From an uncultured Gammaproteobacteria bacterium (GTDB taxonomy: Bacteria > Pseudomonadota > Gammaproteobacteria > Arenicellales > JAANXG01), in assembly GCA_947259175.1 (NCBI GenBank), contig CAMYKW010000010.1, positions 1 to 63,203 on the forward strand: DNA of 63,203 bases, given 5' to 3'. A model generated the notes under the pieces. That model was not told the origin of the DNA, did not search any database, and saw only the letters and a list, made by a program, of their open reading frames with translations. The translations under genes were made by a program, and so were the position numbers. This document shows, one piece after another, positions 1 through 9,221 of the stretch (position 1 is its first letter; each line of letters starts with the position of its first letter).

Positions 1-993
1 ACGGATGAGGCCAAACAGGGCGCCCGGGTCTATCTTGTCCTGCTTATCAGCACCTCGATCGGTTTTCTGCTTCTCGCTATGCTGTGGACCTGGCAAGCGG
101 CCGGTACGCTGGATTTCGTCAAAGGCGGTATTTTGCGGGACCGGGTCGACCCCGGACTACTTCCGTTGCTGTTGGCGCTGTATTTGTTCGGCATCGGCAA
201 GGCCGCGCTGATGCCATTCCACCGCTGGCTGCCTTCGGCAATGGTCGCCCCCACCCCGGTCAGCGCGTTGTTGCACGCCGTCGCGGTTGTCAAAGCGGGA
301 GTGTTCACCGTCGTCAAAGTAACGATTTATATCTTCGGTATCGACTTGTTGCGGGACACGAACGCATCGACGATCATGATGTGGATCGCAGCATTTACAT
401 TGCTTGCCGCGTCATTGGTTGCAATGAAGAAAGACAATCTGAAAGCCCGGCTGGCGTATTCGACCGTAAGTCAGCTCGCCTACATCACGCTGGGTGCGAT
501 GCTCGTCAATACGACCGCTGTAATCGGCGCGGCGATGCACATCGCCACGCACGCATTTGGGAAGATCACCCTGTTTTTCTGCGCAGGTGCGATATACGTG
601 GCAACCCACAAGACACGGATCAGCGAGATGAACGGCCTCGGACGTGTGATGCCTTTCACCTACGGCGCGATGCTGGTCGGCACGCTGAGTATCATCGGAC
701 TGCCCCCTTTTGGCGGACTATGGAGTAAATGGTACCTCGCCGTCGGCACCTTAGAGGCGAGTCAATGGATCATGCTGGCCGTGCTGCTGGTCAGTTCGCT
801 GTTGAACATCGCCTATCTGCTGCCGATTCCCATTTACGGATTTTTCGGCAAATCGCCCGGTCAGCCGACGGCAACAGGGATCAAGGAGGCCCCCCTGCCG
901 ATGGTGTTCGCGCTGGTGTTCACCGCCGTCGGTTGCGTGATCTTGTTTCTGTTTCCCGGCCTGTTGTATCGACTTCCGGCACTGCTGTATTAA
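1..993 (+). CDS. Mrp/complex I-like antiporter subunit (NuoL/MrpD family), 5' truncated
   Basis: The frame is open from base 1, so the start lies outside the window; 330 residues remain. It is a multi-helix membrane protein of the proton-translocating antiporter family (Proton_antipo_M). Visible hallmarks are the segment GKAALMPFHRWLPSAMVAPT and the following KAGVF lysine, which in the family lie on the ion path, then KARLAYSTVSQLAY and a conserved HAFGKITLFF helix. Family members act in the inner membrane in Mrp-type cation/H+ antiporters, complex I or related assemblies. A small membrane protein and a second antiporter-like subunit follow on the same strand, so this is the tail of an operon. 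Which complex it belongs to cannot be decided without the upstream genes. Confidence 0.85.
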   Translation, partial: TDEAKQGARVYLVLLISTSIGFLLLAMLWTWQAAGTLDFVKGGILRDRVDPGLLPLLLALYLFGIGKAALMPFHRWLPSAMVAPTPVSALLHAVAVVKAGVFTVVKVTIYIFGIDLLRDTNASTIMMWIAAFTLLAASLVAMKKDNLKARLAYSTVSQLAYITLGAMLVNTTAVIGAAMHIATHAFGKITLFFCAGAIYVATHKTRISEMNGLGRVMPFTYGAMLVGTLSIIGLPPFGGLWSKWYLAVGTLEASQWIMLAVLLVSSLLNIAYLLPIPIYGFFGKSPGQPTATGIKEAPLPMVFALVFTAVGCVILFLFPGLLYRLPALLY

Positions 994-1124
994 ACGGATG
1001 AGCATGAAACCGCAACTACCACGGCAGACCCACTCAGCCGTTGCCTCGGGCAACGACCGCGCGTGCGGCGGTTGCGCGCGGCCTAACCTCCCTGTCGAGC
1101 GTAATCCCAGTTTATACTCCGGCC

Positions 1125-1385
1125 ATGGCAGCGCAAGAGACTAAACATTGGCTGGTCCGGCCGAGGACCATCCGCCTGCTGTGGATAGGGTTTTCCGTTG
1201 TGCTCGCGGCTTTGGTCCTTGCCGACACATTCGTCCACGGGCATCCGAGTTTCGGATTGGAAGGAACCTTCGGCTTCTATGCGTGGTACGGTCTCGCGAC
1301 CTGCGTGGCAATGGTGATCGTCGCCAAGTTGCTCGGCATGTGGCTGAAGCGTCCCGATACTCATTATGACGACGACATCGATTAG
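1125..1385 (+). CDS. Small two-helix membrane protein in antiporter cluster
   Basis: An 86-residue protein from the ATG at 1125. An in-frame ATG at 1041 would add 28 residues with no membrane character. It has two clear hydrophobic segments, about residues 11-35 (RTIRLLWIGFSVVLAALVLA) and 45-66 (FYAWYGLATCVAMVIVAKLL), and an acidic tail HYDDDID. Its last 20 bases overlap the start of the next antiporter-like gene, which argues for translational coupling and a role in the same membrane complex. I do not recognise a named family; small accessory subunits of this shape are common in Mrp/Mbh-like operons. It could be an assembly factor or a minor subunit. Confidence 0.7.
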   Translation: MAAQETKHWLVRPRTIRLLWIGFSVVLAALVLADTFVHGHPSFGLEGTFGFYAWYGLATCVAMVIVAKLLGMWLKRPDTHYDDDID

Positions 1386-3066
1386 CCTGATCACCCCGGG
1401 CGTGTGGCTCGTCCTCGGCGCCCTGTTGCTGCCGGCGGTACCACGGCGTTTTCGCGCCGTGATGCTCATCGGTCTACCAGTCATGACCCTGTGGTTGGTG
1501 TGGACGTTGCCCAACGGCGCTTCACCGGTCCTGCAGGTTCTTGACTACGAGCTCGTGCCGGTCAATAGCGACGCACTTGGACGGTTGTTCGGTATCATCT
1601 TCGCGCTCATGGCGGTCGGGGGCGGTATATTTGCCTTGCGCCAAAAAAGCACTTTAGAGCTGGTCGCGGCAACCATATACGCCGGGGGCGCAGTTTGTGT
1701 CGCGCTGGCCGGAGACCTCATCACGCTGTTTGTGTTCTGGGAAATCATGGCTATCGCCTCGACCACCGTGCTGATCTCCTCCAAGGAACAGCGGGCGGTT
1801 CGTGCCGGCATGCGCTACTTCATGGTGCACATCTTCGGTGGATCACTGCTGCTTGCGGGCATCGTCGTACACCTCGTGAATACCGGCTCGCTCGCCATCG
1901 AAGGGCTGGACGCCGGCACCCTAGGTGGCGGACTGATTCTCGCCGGCGTACTCCTCAATGCCGCCGCACCACCGCTGTCCGCCTGGCTCGCCGATGCCTA
2001 CCCTGAGGCATCTTACAGTGGGATGGTCACCCTCTCCGCGTTCACCACTAAGGCGGCGGTGTACGTCCTGATCCGCGCCTTTCCCGGGACCGAAATTTTA
2101 ATCTTCGTCGGGTTGTTCATGATCTTCTACGGGATCATCTATGCGCTGCTGGAGAACGATATGCGCCGCATTCTCGCCTACAGCATCGTTAACCAGGTCG
2201 GGTTTATGGTAACCGGTGCCGGAATCGGCACAGAAATGGCGTTGAACGGGGCGGCGGCACACGCATTTACCCATATTATCTACAAGGCGCTGCTGCTGAT
2301 GTCGGCGGGATCGGTGCTCTACCAGACCGGCAAGCGCAAGTGCACTGACTTGGGCGGCCTGTTTCAGAGTATGCCGATCACCATGATTTGCGGGGTGATC
2401 GGTGCATTGTCGATCTCGTCATTCCCCTGGACTTCCGGCTTTGTGAGCAAATCGATGATCAGTCAGGCGGCGGCGGACGAGCATCTCATGATGACCTGGT
2501 TTCTATTGATGGCCGCTTCCGCAGGAGTTTTTCTTCACGCGGGGATCAAATTCCCCTGGTTCGTGTTCTTCCAAAAGGACTCCGGCCTGCGTCCACCGGA
2601 CCCACCCTGGCACATGCGGGCAGCGATGATTTTATTTGCCTCACTGTGCATCACCCTCGGCGTCTGGCCGGAACCGCTTTACGCGCTGCTGCCCAACCCG
2701 GTCGAGTACGTGCCGTATACTGTGCCGCACGTTGTCAATATGCTGCAGTTGCTGCTTTTTTCGGGACTCGCCTTCTTCCTCATGCTGCCATTGATGAAAC
2801 GCTCTCTCACCATCACCCTGGACGTTGACTGGTTTTACCGCAAACTGGGACCGTGGGCGGCGGATCGGGCGGTGGAATTCGTGACGGCGGCGTATCGTCG
2901 GGTTGAGGCGGAAGGGAGGCTGCGGCTCGAGGGAATATTGGCGTTGCTCAGCCGCTACGCAGGGCCTCACAGCGTGGCGGCCAGGACGCCCGAATCCTCA
3001 TTTATGGTGCTGTTCGTCGTGGCCCTGCTCTGCCTGTTGCTGTTTCTTCCCATACTCGTGTGGTGA
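1366..3066 (+). CDS. Mrp/complex I-like antiporter subunit (MrpD/NuoN-like)
   Basis: 566 residues, ATG at 1366, overlapping the previous gene by 20 bases. It carries the Proton_antipo_M core with many transmembrane helices, including DLITLFVFWEIMAIASTTVL, the DMRRILAYSIVNQVGFM loop-helix, and AHAFTHIIYKALLLMSAGSV with the conserved His and Lys of the family. After the core comes a hydrophilic stretch at about residues 475-545, then a final hydrophobic helix FMVLFVVALLCLLLFLPILV. By family it moves protons or Na+ across the inner membrane as part of a multisubunit antiporter or a respiratory complex. It is the last gene of the cluster; the next gene starts 122 bases on and is unrelated. Confidence 0.88.
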   Translation: MTTTSISLITPGVWLVLGALLLPAVPRRFRAVMLIGLPVMTLWLVWTLPNGASPVLQVLDYELVPVNSDALGRLFGIIFALMAVGGGIFALRQKSTLELVAATIYAGGAVCVALAGDLITLFVFWEIMAIASTTVLISSKEQRAVRAGMRYFMVHIFGGSLLLAGIVVHLVNTGSLAIEGLDAGTLGGGLILAGVLLNAAAPPLSAWLADAYPEASYSGMVTLSAFTTKAAVYVLIRAFPGTEILIFVGLFMIFYGIIYALLENDMRRILAYSIVNQVGFMVTGAGIGTEMALNGAAAHAFTHIIYKALLLMSAGSVLYQTGKRKCTDLGGLFQSMPITMICGVIGALSISSFPWTSGFVSKSMISQAAADEHLMMTWFLLMAASAGVFLHAGIKFPWFVFFQKDSGLRPPDPPWHMRAAMILFASLCITLGVWPEPLYALLPNPVEYVPYTVPHVVNMLQLLLFSGLAFFLMLPLMKRSLTITLDVDWFYRKLGPWAADRAVEFVTAAYRRVEAEGRLRLEGILALLSRYAGPHSVAARTPESSFMVLFVVALLCLLLFLPILVW

Positions 3067-3188
3067 TGGGTTGGTCGGCCCCGGCGCGAAGTCGCCGGCA
3101 AGCGTCGTGGCGCTCATTTAACCCGTCCAACCCCCTTTCTTTTCACGACGCATGTTTTCGTCTAAGGTGAAAACTGGTCTTCCGGACC

Positions 3189-4172
3189 ATGGTGTCTCAG
3201 TGTTTTAACGTCACGATACCCATGATTACGACATTACTTTACCTGTTGCTGGTCACACAATCCGCCTTTTCGCAGGCACCGGGCCCCCTCAATACGATGC
3301 TGGAGGTGGACAATGCGGTTGTCGCCCGCGAAAACGATCGTCAGGTCACCCTCCAACACAACGCGGTGCGGCCACAGTTCACACACGGCCTATTGTGGAG
3401 AATATCCGGGGCCGGCGACAAACCCAGTTACCTGTTCGGCACTATGCACGTTGATGATCCCCGGGTCACTCAGCTCCCGGACGTCGTCGCGAATGCTTTT
3501 GAGCAAAGTGACAGCCTCACCCTGGAAGCCAAACTGGACTTGGCGAGCCTTGCCGCCGTGGCGACAAAGATGATCCTCGACGACGGACGGTCCCTTTCCG
3601 ACATTCTGGGCGCCGATCTGTTCGCCGCCACCCGAGCGTTACTGCAACAGCGCGGTATTCCCGGTCCGGTAGCGCTTAAGTTCAAGCCCTGGGCGGTCTC
3701 GGTGCTGCTCAGCGCCCCGAAAGCACAATCCGGAATGTTCCTCGACCGTGTATTACACGAGAAGGCCCGGCTTCAGGACAAACCTATTCACGGTCTTGAG
3801 ACATTAGAGGAACAGGTGGCCGTGTTTGATGAGTTGAGCATGGCCGATCAGGTCAGTCTGGTTGCAGAATCCGTTGCACAATATGAGCAATTACAAAACC
3901 TCATCGAGGAAATTACTCAGGCTTACCTGCAGCGGGATCTTGCAGCCCTTATTGCCGTCACCGACCGCTATCTCGACCAAAACGGCGGCCTCGCAAATCG
4001 CATCAAAAAAAGACTCATCTTCCAGCGGAACATCAATATGGTAGACAGGATCTATCCACGGTTACGCGAAGGTAACGCATTCGTTGCCGTCGGCGCCCTG
4101 CATTTACCTGGGGCAAACGGCATGCTTGCGCTGTTGCGTAACAAAGGACTGGGTATCGAGGTGGTGTATTAA
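3189..4172 (+). CDS. TraB/GumN family secreted protein
   Basis: 327 residues. The N-terminus has a signal-peptide-like hydrophobic stretch (ITTLLYLLLVTQSAFSQA); ATG 3222 (MITTLLYLL) is an alternative start that gives a cleaner signal peptide. The TraB/GumN hallmarks are visible: LLWRISGAGDKPSYLFGTMH near residue 60 and FVAVGALHLPGANGMLALL at the C-terminus, containing the family's GxxH motifs (GTMH, GALH). These motifs are related to Tiki-type proteases, so a periplasmic metal-dependent hydrolase is possible, but bacterial members are poorly characterised. It converges on the pentapeptide-repeat gene with only 24 bases between stops and appears monocistronic. Confidence 0.82.
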   Translation: MVSQCFNVTIPMITTLLYLLLVTQSAFSQAPGPLNTMLEVDNAVVARENDRQVTLQHNAVRPQFTHGLLWRISGAGDKPSYLFGTMHVDDPRVTQLPDVVANAFEQSDSLTLEAKLDLASLAAVATKMILDDGRSLSDILGADLFAATRALLQQRGIPGPVALKFKPWAVSVLLSAPKAQSGMFLDRVLHEKARLQDKPIHGLETLEEQVAVFDELSMADQVSLVAESVAQYEQLQNLIEEITQAYLQRDLAALIAVTDRYLDQNGGLANRIKKRLIFQRNINMVDRIYPRLREGNAFVAVGALHLPGANGMLALLRNKGLGIEVVY

Positions 4173-4196
4173 GTCGCCCGTTGCGAGCTAGAAAAT

Positions 4197-5246
4197 TTAC
4201 CGCTTGAGCAGTTTTACGGCGCGGGAAAATAACGTAGCAGGCCGACGCCTGGACATGCGCGGCGGCTGCGGCCCTGATGACAAATTCAAATTGGTCACGT
4301 GAACACTGACGCGCGACGGCTGACCCGGGTTATCCCACCGCGTGTTCGCGGAATACACAATATCCGGGAATTGGGATAAGGCGGTTGCTTGGTAGACGCC
4401 GGTGCCGCGAAGGTTAGTACCCCTGAGGTCGGTGGCCGGATATTTCGAACCGCGCATCTTTACCGACCACATATCAGCTTCCGTCAGGTTGGCGCCGGTC
4501 AAGTCGGCAAATCCCAGATCAGCGCGCGACAAATTGGCGCCGCTCAGATCTGCTCCGCCTAAATTGACGCGGGTGAGGTCGGCTCCGGCAAGGTTGACTT
4601 CTTCCAGGGTCGCATGATTCAAGCTTGCCTGCTGCAGTTCGACGCCGGACAGGTTGGTTTTCAGCAGGTAGGCGTTATTCAACCGAGCCTCGGAAAGGTC
4701 CGCCCCATCCAGCTGGGCGCCGTCCAGCTTGGCGCCACCGAGTTGCGTTCCAATCAGCTTCGCGGCAAAAAGATTGGCCCCGGACAAACTTGCCGACACC
4801 AGATTCGACTGTGACAAATTCACTCCGGCCAAATTTGCGCCGCGCAAATCCGCCTCGTACAAGTTCGCGGATAGCAGGTTTGCTCCGGACATCGAGGCTT
4901 TGCGTAAACACGCCCCGGACAGAGTTGTACTGATCAGAGTTGCGCCGGCGAGATTGGCGCCAGTGAGATCGGCCGACGTCAAATCAGCGTTTGAAAGATC
5001 CGCTCCGAACAGTCGCGCACCGCATAGTTTCGCCTGATAAAGGTCGGCACCCGAAAGATCCGCTCCAGACAGATCAGCTTCGGTCAAATCCGTGCGTGAT
5101 AGATCAGCACCGCGAAAATTCACACCGCACAATCGGACACCGGAGAGATTGACTCCGGAAAAAGTGCCATGTGCCAGAGATCTGCCCGTGAGGCTGCTTC
5201 CCGGGACTGACACAGCGTCCAACAAATTTGCGACGATTACGCTCAC
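4197..5246 (-). CDS. Pentapeptide-repeat protein
   Basis: 349 residues from a GTG at 5246; no strong ribosome binding site is visible, so the exact start is uncertain. From about residue 22 to 278 it is an almost unbroken run of A(D/N)LXX pentapeptides (for example ADLSGADLSGADLYQAKLCG), roughly 50 copies, which should fold into a right-handed quadrilateral beta-helix. The last 70 residues leave the repeat, are rich in Pro, Ser and Arg, and end in a basic RAVKLLKR tail. No signal peptide or membrane helix is seen, so it is probably cytoplasmic. Family members range from gyrase-protecting DNA mimics to scaffolds; nothing here selects one role. Confidence 0.88.
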   Translation of the reverse strand: MSVIVANLLDAVSVPGSSLTGRSLAHGTFSGVNLSGVRLCGVNFRGADLSRTDLTEADLSGADLSGADLYQAKLCGARLFGADLSNADLTSADLTGANLAGATLISTTLSGACLRKASMSGANLLSANLYEADLRGANLAGVNLSQSNLVSASLSGANLFAAKLIGTQLGGAKLDGAQLDGADLSEARLNNAYLLKTNLSGVELQQASLNHATLEEVNLAGADLTRVNLGGADLSGANLSRADLGFADLTGANLTEADMWSVKMRGSKYPATDLRGTNLRGTGVYQATALSQFPDIVYSANTRWDNPGQPSRVSVHVTNLNLSSGPQPPRMSRRRPATLFSRAVKLLKR

Positions 5247-5329
5247 TGGAATTAATCACCTGATTCAATCAACCAAAACCCTCAGCCCGAAATCCGCCAC
5301 TAACTCAGTATAGCCGCTGCGGATGAGGT

Positions 5330-6055
5330 TTACGACTGCTCCTCGATATGCCGCCACAGACACGGCTCACCCGTCTCCTTCTCCAGTCGCCTCACCCAGG
5401 ACTCGTGGGCCGCTAACTCCTCCTGTGACGGCATAATCACAGGTAAAGATTGGTGTTTTTTAGCGCGTCCTTTCTCGGTTGCCGCGACCGCTCGCGCTCC
5501 CGAGGTAATTCCATCCAGCAGCAATGCGGTCTGCCCCCCGGTCATCGCCAGATAGACATCGGCGAGGATCTCCGCATCCAATAACGCTCCGTGCTGTGTG
5601 CGCTGCGAGTTATCTACATCATAGCGCTTGCACAAAGCATCGAGATCATTTCTCTGACCTGGATGAGTATGACGCGCCAACGCCAAGGTATCGAGAATCG
5701 TGCAATAATCCTCGATCACCCCTAAATCCCTTGCAAGTCCCTCGAGCTCGCGGTTGAGAAACGCGGTGTCAAACGCTGCGTTGTGAATAATCAACTCCGA
5801 ATTACGGACATATTCCAAAAAATCCTCAACGATATCCGAGAAACGGGGCTTGTCCGCCAAAAACTCGTTGTCAATGCCGTGGACCTCGAGTGCGCCTTCG
5901 TCTATCGCGCGATCCGGATTTAAGTATTGTTGAAAAGTATTTTCTGTTCGTCGCCGGTTGATGATTTCCACACACCCGATTTCAATGATGCGGTGCCCAA
6001 GGTCGGGATCGAGGCCGGTGGTCTCCGTATCCAAAACGATTTGCCGGGTTTTCAT
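5330..6055 (-). CDS. dnaQ: DNA polymerase III epsilon subunit (proofreading 3'-5' exonuclease)
   Basis: 241 residues, ATG at 6055 overlapping the rnhA stop by four bases. ExoI motif [10 protein letters not shown] sits at residues 8-17 with the catalytic Asp and Glu, ExoII at [13 protein letters not shown], and ExoIII at about residues 155-165 ([14 protein letters not shown]) with the DEDDh His. The C-terminus ([18 protein letters not shown]) is the short tail that binds the alpha subunit. It removes misincorporated nucleotides in the replicative core. The rnhA-dnaQ neighbourhood is typical for gammaproteobacteria. Length matches the family. Confidence 0.96.
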   Translation of the reverse strand: MKTRQIVLDTETTGLDPDLGHRIIEIGCVEIINRRRTENTFQQYLNPDRAIDEGALEVHGIDNEFLADKPRFSDIVEDFLEYVRNSELIIHNAAFDTAFLNRELEGLARDLGVIEDYCTILDTLALARHTHPGQRNDLDALCKRYDVDNSQRTQHGALLDAEILADVYLAMTGGQTALLLDGITSGARAVAATEKGRAKKHQSLPVIMPSQEELAAHESWVRRLEKETGEPCLWRHIEEQS

Positions 6056-6504
6056 GTTGCCTCCGGGGCAAACAAAAGATGGTCGATTGCCTGGTTCGCC
6101 AATTCATCGGCGCGCTCGTTTCCGGGGGTTCCGGCGTGGCCCTTCACCCAGTGCCACTCGATTTCGTGCCGGGTAGACAGCTTCTCCAGACGTTGCCATA
6201 GATCCATATTCTTCACCGGCTTTTTGTTAGCCGTTCGCCAGCCCCGGCGTTTCCACTGAGGCAACCATTGAGTGATACCGTTCTTTAAATAACTCGAATC
6301 CGTAAAAAGCGTGACTCGGCATCTTTTCTTCAACGCCTCCAGCGCTTTAATCGCGGCGATCACTTCCATGCGATTATTTGTAGTGTCGGCGACTGCACCT
6401 TTGAGTTCCTTTTCATGTCCACCGCTTCGCAATATCGCGGCCCAGCCTCCGGGGCCGGGGTTCCCTCGGCAAGCGCCATCGGTGTAGATCTCTACATGAG
6501 TCAC
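6052..6504 (-). CDS. rnhA: Ribonuclease HI
   Basis: 150 residues. It degrades the RNA strand of RNA:DNA hybrids and so clears R-loops and Okazaki primers. All parts of the catalytic DEDD set are visible: Asp in [17 protein letters not shown], Glu in [15 protein letters not shown], Asp in [14 protein letters not shown], and the last Asp in [16 protein letters not shown]. The TPGNERAD loop and the basic stretch [18 protein letters not shown] match the handle region of the E. coli type. It overlaps the upstream methyltransferase and downstream dnaQ by four bases on each side, so the three genes are translated as one operon. Confidence 0.97.
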   Translation of the reverse strand: MTHVEIYTDGACRGNPGPGGWAAILRSGGHEKELKGAVADTTNNRMEVIAAIKALEALKKRCRVTLFTDSSYLKNGITQWLPQWKRRGWRTANKKPVKNMDLWQRLEKLSTRHEIEWHWVKGHAGTPGNERADELANQAIDHLLFAPEAT

Positions 6505-7238
6505 GTTTCGCTTTGTTTTGTCACGGGCTCCGCCAGGCCTGGCCTTAATTGTTTCTTATTTTTCCAGCTTGGCTTTATCGGAGTTACGCCGATCTCACGC
6601 TTACGCGCAACCAATATATATACCGCAGCCATCAACGGCCACCAACGATCACCGACTTGGTCAAGAAACATAAACCGCCGGTTCAGTTTTTTGGACGACG
6701 CCGGAGGCCGATAATACACCATCGCGCCAACATTCATCTCAAATCCCAGCAGTTGCAGCCAGTCCTTGACCCGGGCCAGACGATAGTATCTCCCGCACCA
6801 TGGATATTCGTCCCCCCCCGCCAACAGGCTACGCAAACCCCACAGGCTCATCGGGTTAAAACCCAATAACACCAAATGTCCTTCCGGCACCAGGACGCGA
6901 CTGATCTCGCGTAGAATTTGATGCGGATGTTCGCTGAATTCGAGAACATGGGGCAGTAATACTATACCAATAGATTTGGCGTCGAACGGCAACTGTTCGG
7001 CATGCGCGGACACTTTGACATCCTCATCCTCGGTTTCAAACTGGTCACCAAGGTAAACATGCGATACCGCTTCGCTGGCATCAAGCATTCGCGGATATCC
7101 ATGGCGGGATACTTGTAGCGCGATCGGCCCATACAGATCAGGGAGCAATCGAGTCAAGCGCTCGCGTTCCGCCCCGACCAGGGAACGACCCAAGTCGGTC
7201 GTATACCATTGCACAGTCGTCTCATGCCCCGGTTTCAT
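6501..7238 (-). CDS. SAM-dependent class I methyltransferase
   Basis: 245 residues from ATG 7238; in-frame ATG 7256 and TTG 7274 would add up to 12 residues, but homologous N-termini start just before the [10 protein letters not shown] segment. A Rossmann-type methyltransferase core is seen: an acidic strand end around [33 protein letters not shown] and [20 protein letters not shown], the type-11 methyltransferase pattern. Genes of this kind lie beside rnhA/dnaQ and gloB/mltD in many gammaproteobacteria; no gloB is present here. The substrate is unknown. It is divergent from mltD with 98 bases between the starts. Confidence 0.85.
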   Translation of the reverse strand: MKPGHETTVQWYTTDLGRSLVGAERERLTRLLPDLYGPIALQVSRHGYPRMLDASEAVSHVYLGDQFETEDEDVKVSAHAEQLPFDAKSIGIVLLPHVLEFSEHPHQILREISRVLVPEGHLVLLGFNPMSLWGLRSLLAGGDEYPWCGRYYRLARVKDWLQLLGFEMNVGAMVYYRPPASSKKLNRRFMFLDQVGDRWWPLMAAVYILVARKREIGVTPIKPSWKNKKQLRPGLAEPVTKQSET

Positions 7239-7336
7239 AAAGGAGTTTTTACACATCGATGGCGACAGATACAAGCGCTGGTCTACAATTGACTAAGAAC
7301 AGTTAGAAACGTACCATTTCAGCCCCAGGGACATCT

Positions 7337-8731
7337 ATGGGCAACATAAGAACCAAGATATTTGGGATTCTGCTGTGGGGTATGTCGCTGGGGGGCTGTG
7401 CGACTTATCCCCCGTCACCCGAGCCGTCGAATCCAGAGTATGCTATGCAGGCGCAAAATGAGGAATCCGCGTCTGCGAACACCAAGCAGCACGCGCCTGG
7501 ATGGTCGCCCCCCCACCTGCGTATCGCGGAGCCTGCGGCAACCGTTCACAACAATCTTTGGGACCGCATTCGCGCCGGCTTCTCCCTCCCTGCCCTCGAC
7601 AATCAATACGTGCACCATTACGAACGCTGGTACCAGACTCGCCCCGATTATGTCCGGCGCGTGGTGGAGCGGGCTCGCCGTTATCTATTCTATATCGTGG
7701 AAGAGGTCGAAAAACGCGATATGCCGATGGAAATCGCTTTGCTCCCCGGCATCGAAAGCGCGTTCAAACCCACCGCGTACTCGCGCGCCCACGCTGCAGG
7801 TCTGTGGCAATTCATTCCTGCGACGGGCCGGCACTACGGGCTACGACAAAATTGGTGGTACGACGGGCGGCGTGACGTAGTACGGTCGACACAAGCGGCG
7901 CTGAATTACCTCGAGAAATTGCACAAGGAATTCAACGGTGACTGGTTTCTCGCACTGGCGGCTTACAATGCCGGAGAAAACCGCGTGCGTAAAGCGATTG
8001 CCTACAACCGCAAGCGCGGGCGAAGTACGGCCTATTCACATCTGCGGCTGAAGGCGGAAACACGAAGATACGTGCCAAAGCTGATTGCGTTGAAGCATGT
8101 CGTCCTGAACCCCGCCCGCTACGGATTGAGGCTCGATCCCATCAGCAATACCCGGTATTTCGCAGAAGTGGACGCGAAAACCCAGGTCGATTTCGCGGTG
8201 ATCAGCGAATTGTCGGACATTCCGCAATCTGAACTGCGCAAGCTCAATCCTGCGTTTCGCCGCTGGGCAACGGCTCCCGACGGTCCGCACCGTCTATTGG
8301 TTCCGGTAGCGAAGCGCCGCCACGTTCAACAAAAGATCGCCATGTTGCACCCGGACCAGCGGATGCGTTGGTTGCGGCATCGTATTAGCCGCGGCGACAC
8401 GCTGAGCACCATCGCCCGGCGTTACGGAGTTACGATCGGTTCCATCAAGACCGCCAACAATGTGCGCGGATCATACCTTCGCGAAGGCCGCGACCTTCTG
8501 ATACCCGTTTCACATCGGCGTTATGCGTCAGTTCGGCAAACCAACGGCCGCGCAAAGAGACGCCGTTCTACTGGAGGCGGTGCGACGGTATATCGGGTAC
8601 GCTCCGGGGATACCCTGTGGGCGATCGCCGAACGCCATGATGTCTACGTAAAGCAACTGGCCAGATGGAACGCCATCCGGGTCAACGACGTCCTGCGTCT
8701 CGGGCAGAAGATCCTGATCTATCAGAATTAA
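7337..8731 (+). CDS. mltD: Membrane-bound lytic murein transglycosylase D
   Basis: 464 residues. The N-terminus is a lipoprotein signal with lipobox LGGC at about residues 18-21, so it should be anchored in the outer membrane. The SLT domain has the catalytic Glu in PGIESAFKPTAYSRAHAAGL followed by WQFIPATGRHYGL and ALAAYNAGENRVRKA. Two LysM peptidoglycan-binding domains follow, at about 346-390 (RISRGDTLSTIARRYGV) and 417-460 (RVRSGDTLWAIAERHDV), separated by a short basic linker. It cleaves the MurNAc-GlcNAc bond, giving 1,6-anhydromuropeptides. It is monocistronic and converges on rimI with 19 bases between. Confidence 0.95.
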   Translation: MGNIRTKIFGILLWGMSLGGCATYPPSPEPSNPEYAMQAQNEESASANTKQHAPGWSPPHLRIAEPAATVHNNLWDRIRAGFSLPALDNQYVHHYERWYQTRPDYVRRVVERARRYLFYIVEEVEKRDMPMEIALLPGIESAFKPTAYSRAHAAGLWQFIPATGRHYGLRQNWWYDGRRDVVRSTQAALNYLEKLHKEFNGDWFLALAAYNAGENRVRKAIAYNRKRGRSTAYSHLRLKAETRRYVPKLIALKHVVLNPARYGLRLDPISNTRYFAEVDAKTQVDFAVISELSDIPQSELRKLNPAFRRWATAPDGPHRLLVPVAKRRHVQQKIAMLHPDQRMRWLRHRISRGDTLSTIARRYGVTIGSIKTANNVRGSYLREGRDLLIPVSHRRYASVRQTNGRAKRRRSTGGGATVYRVRSGDTLWAIAERHDVYVKQLARWNAIRVNDVLRLGQKILIYQN

Positions 8732-8750
8732 GAACCTGGGTGGCTTAGTT

Positions 8751-9221
8751 TCAATACAACATCTTGGCCAGCACCAGCGCGCTCTCCCGAGCCCCCCCGG
8801 ACGCGGGATAGTAGTCCTCGCGGCGACCGATCTCGTTGAATCCCATGCCGCTGTACAAGTTGAACGCCTTGTTATTGGATACCCTGACTTCGAGAAATGC
8901 GATGCGGACCTTGTTACGTTTCGCGATCGCAACAAGACGGTCAACCATCAACCTGCCCAGCCCATGTCCTTGATGATCAGGCGCCACACTCAAATTGAGA
9001 ATATGACATTCCCCCGAACCCACCGACATGATGCCATAACCAACAATATCAGAGTCGCTCTCAAAGACCCGGCATACATAGCCAATTTTGATACAATCCT
9101 TAAATATCCCGACTGTCCACGGGAACTCGTAGACGCGGCGTTCGATAGCGACCACCCGCTCGACATCCTGTTGCTGCATGGGTCGGAAATACGGCCTGAT
9201 CTCCGTAGGTAGCGCGCTCAT
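8751..9221 (-). CDS. rimI: Ribosomal protein S18-alanine N-acetyltransferase
   Basis: 156 residues from ATG 9221, whose ATGA overlaps the stop of the upstream UDG gene; the longer frame back to 9263 runs into that gene and is rejected. A GNAT fold: FPWTVGIFKDCI, then the acetyl-CoA loop LSVAPDHQGHGLGRLMV and VRVSNNKAFNLYSGMGFNEI, which are RimI signatures. It acetylates the N-terminal Ala of ribosomal protein S18. The UDG-rimI pairing is common in proteobacteria. Start chosen from the ATGA coupling and the fit to the usual RimI length. Confidence 0.92.
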   Translation of the reverse strand: MSALPTEIRPYFRPMQQQDVERVVAIERRVYEFPWTVGIFKDCIKIGYVCRVFESDSDIVGYGIMSVGSGECHILNLSVAPDHQGHGLGRLMVDRLVAIAKRNKVRIAFLEVRVSNNKAFNLYSGMGFNEIGRREDYYPASGGARESALVLAKMLY

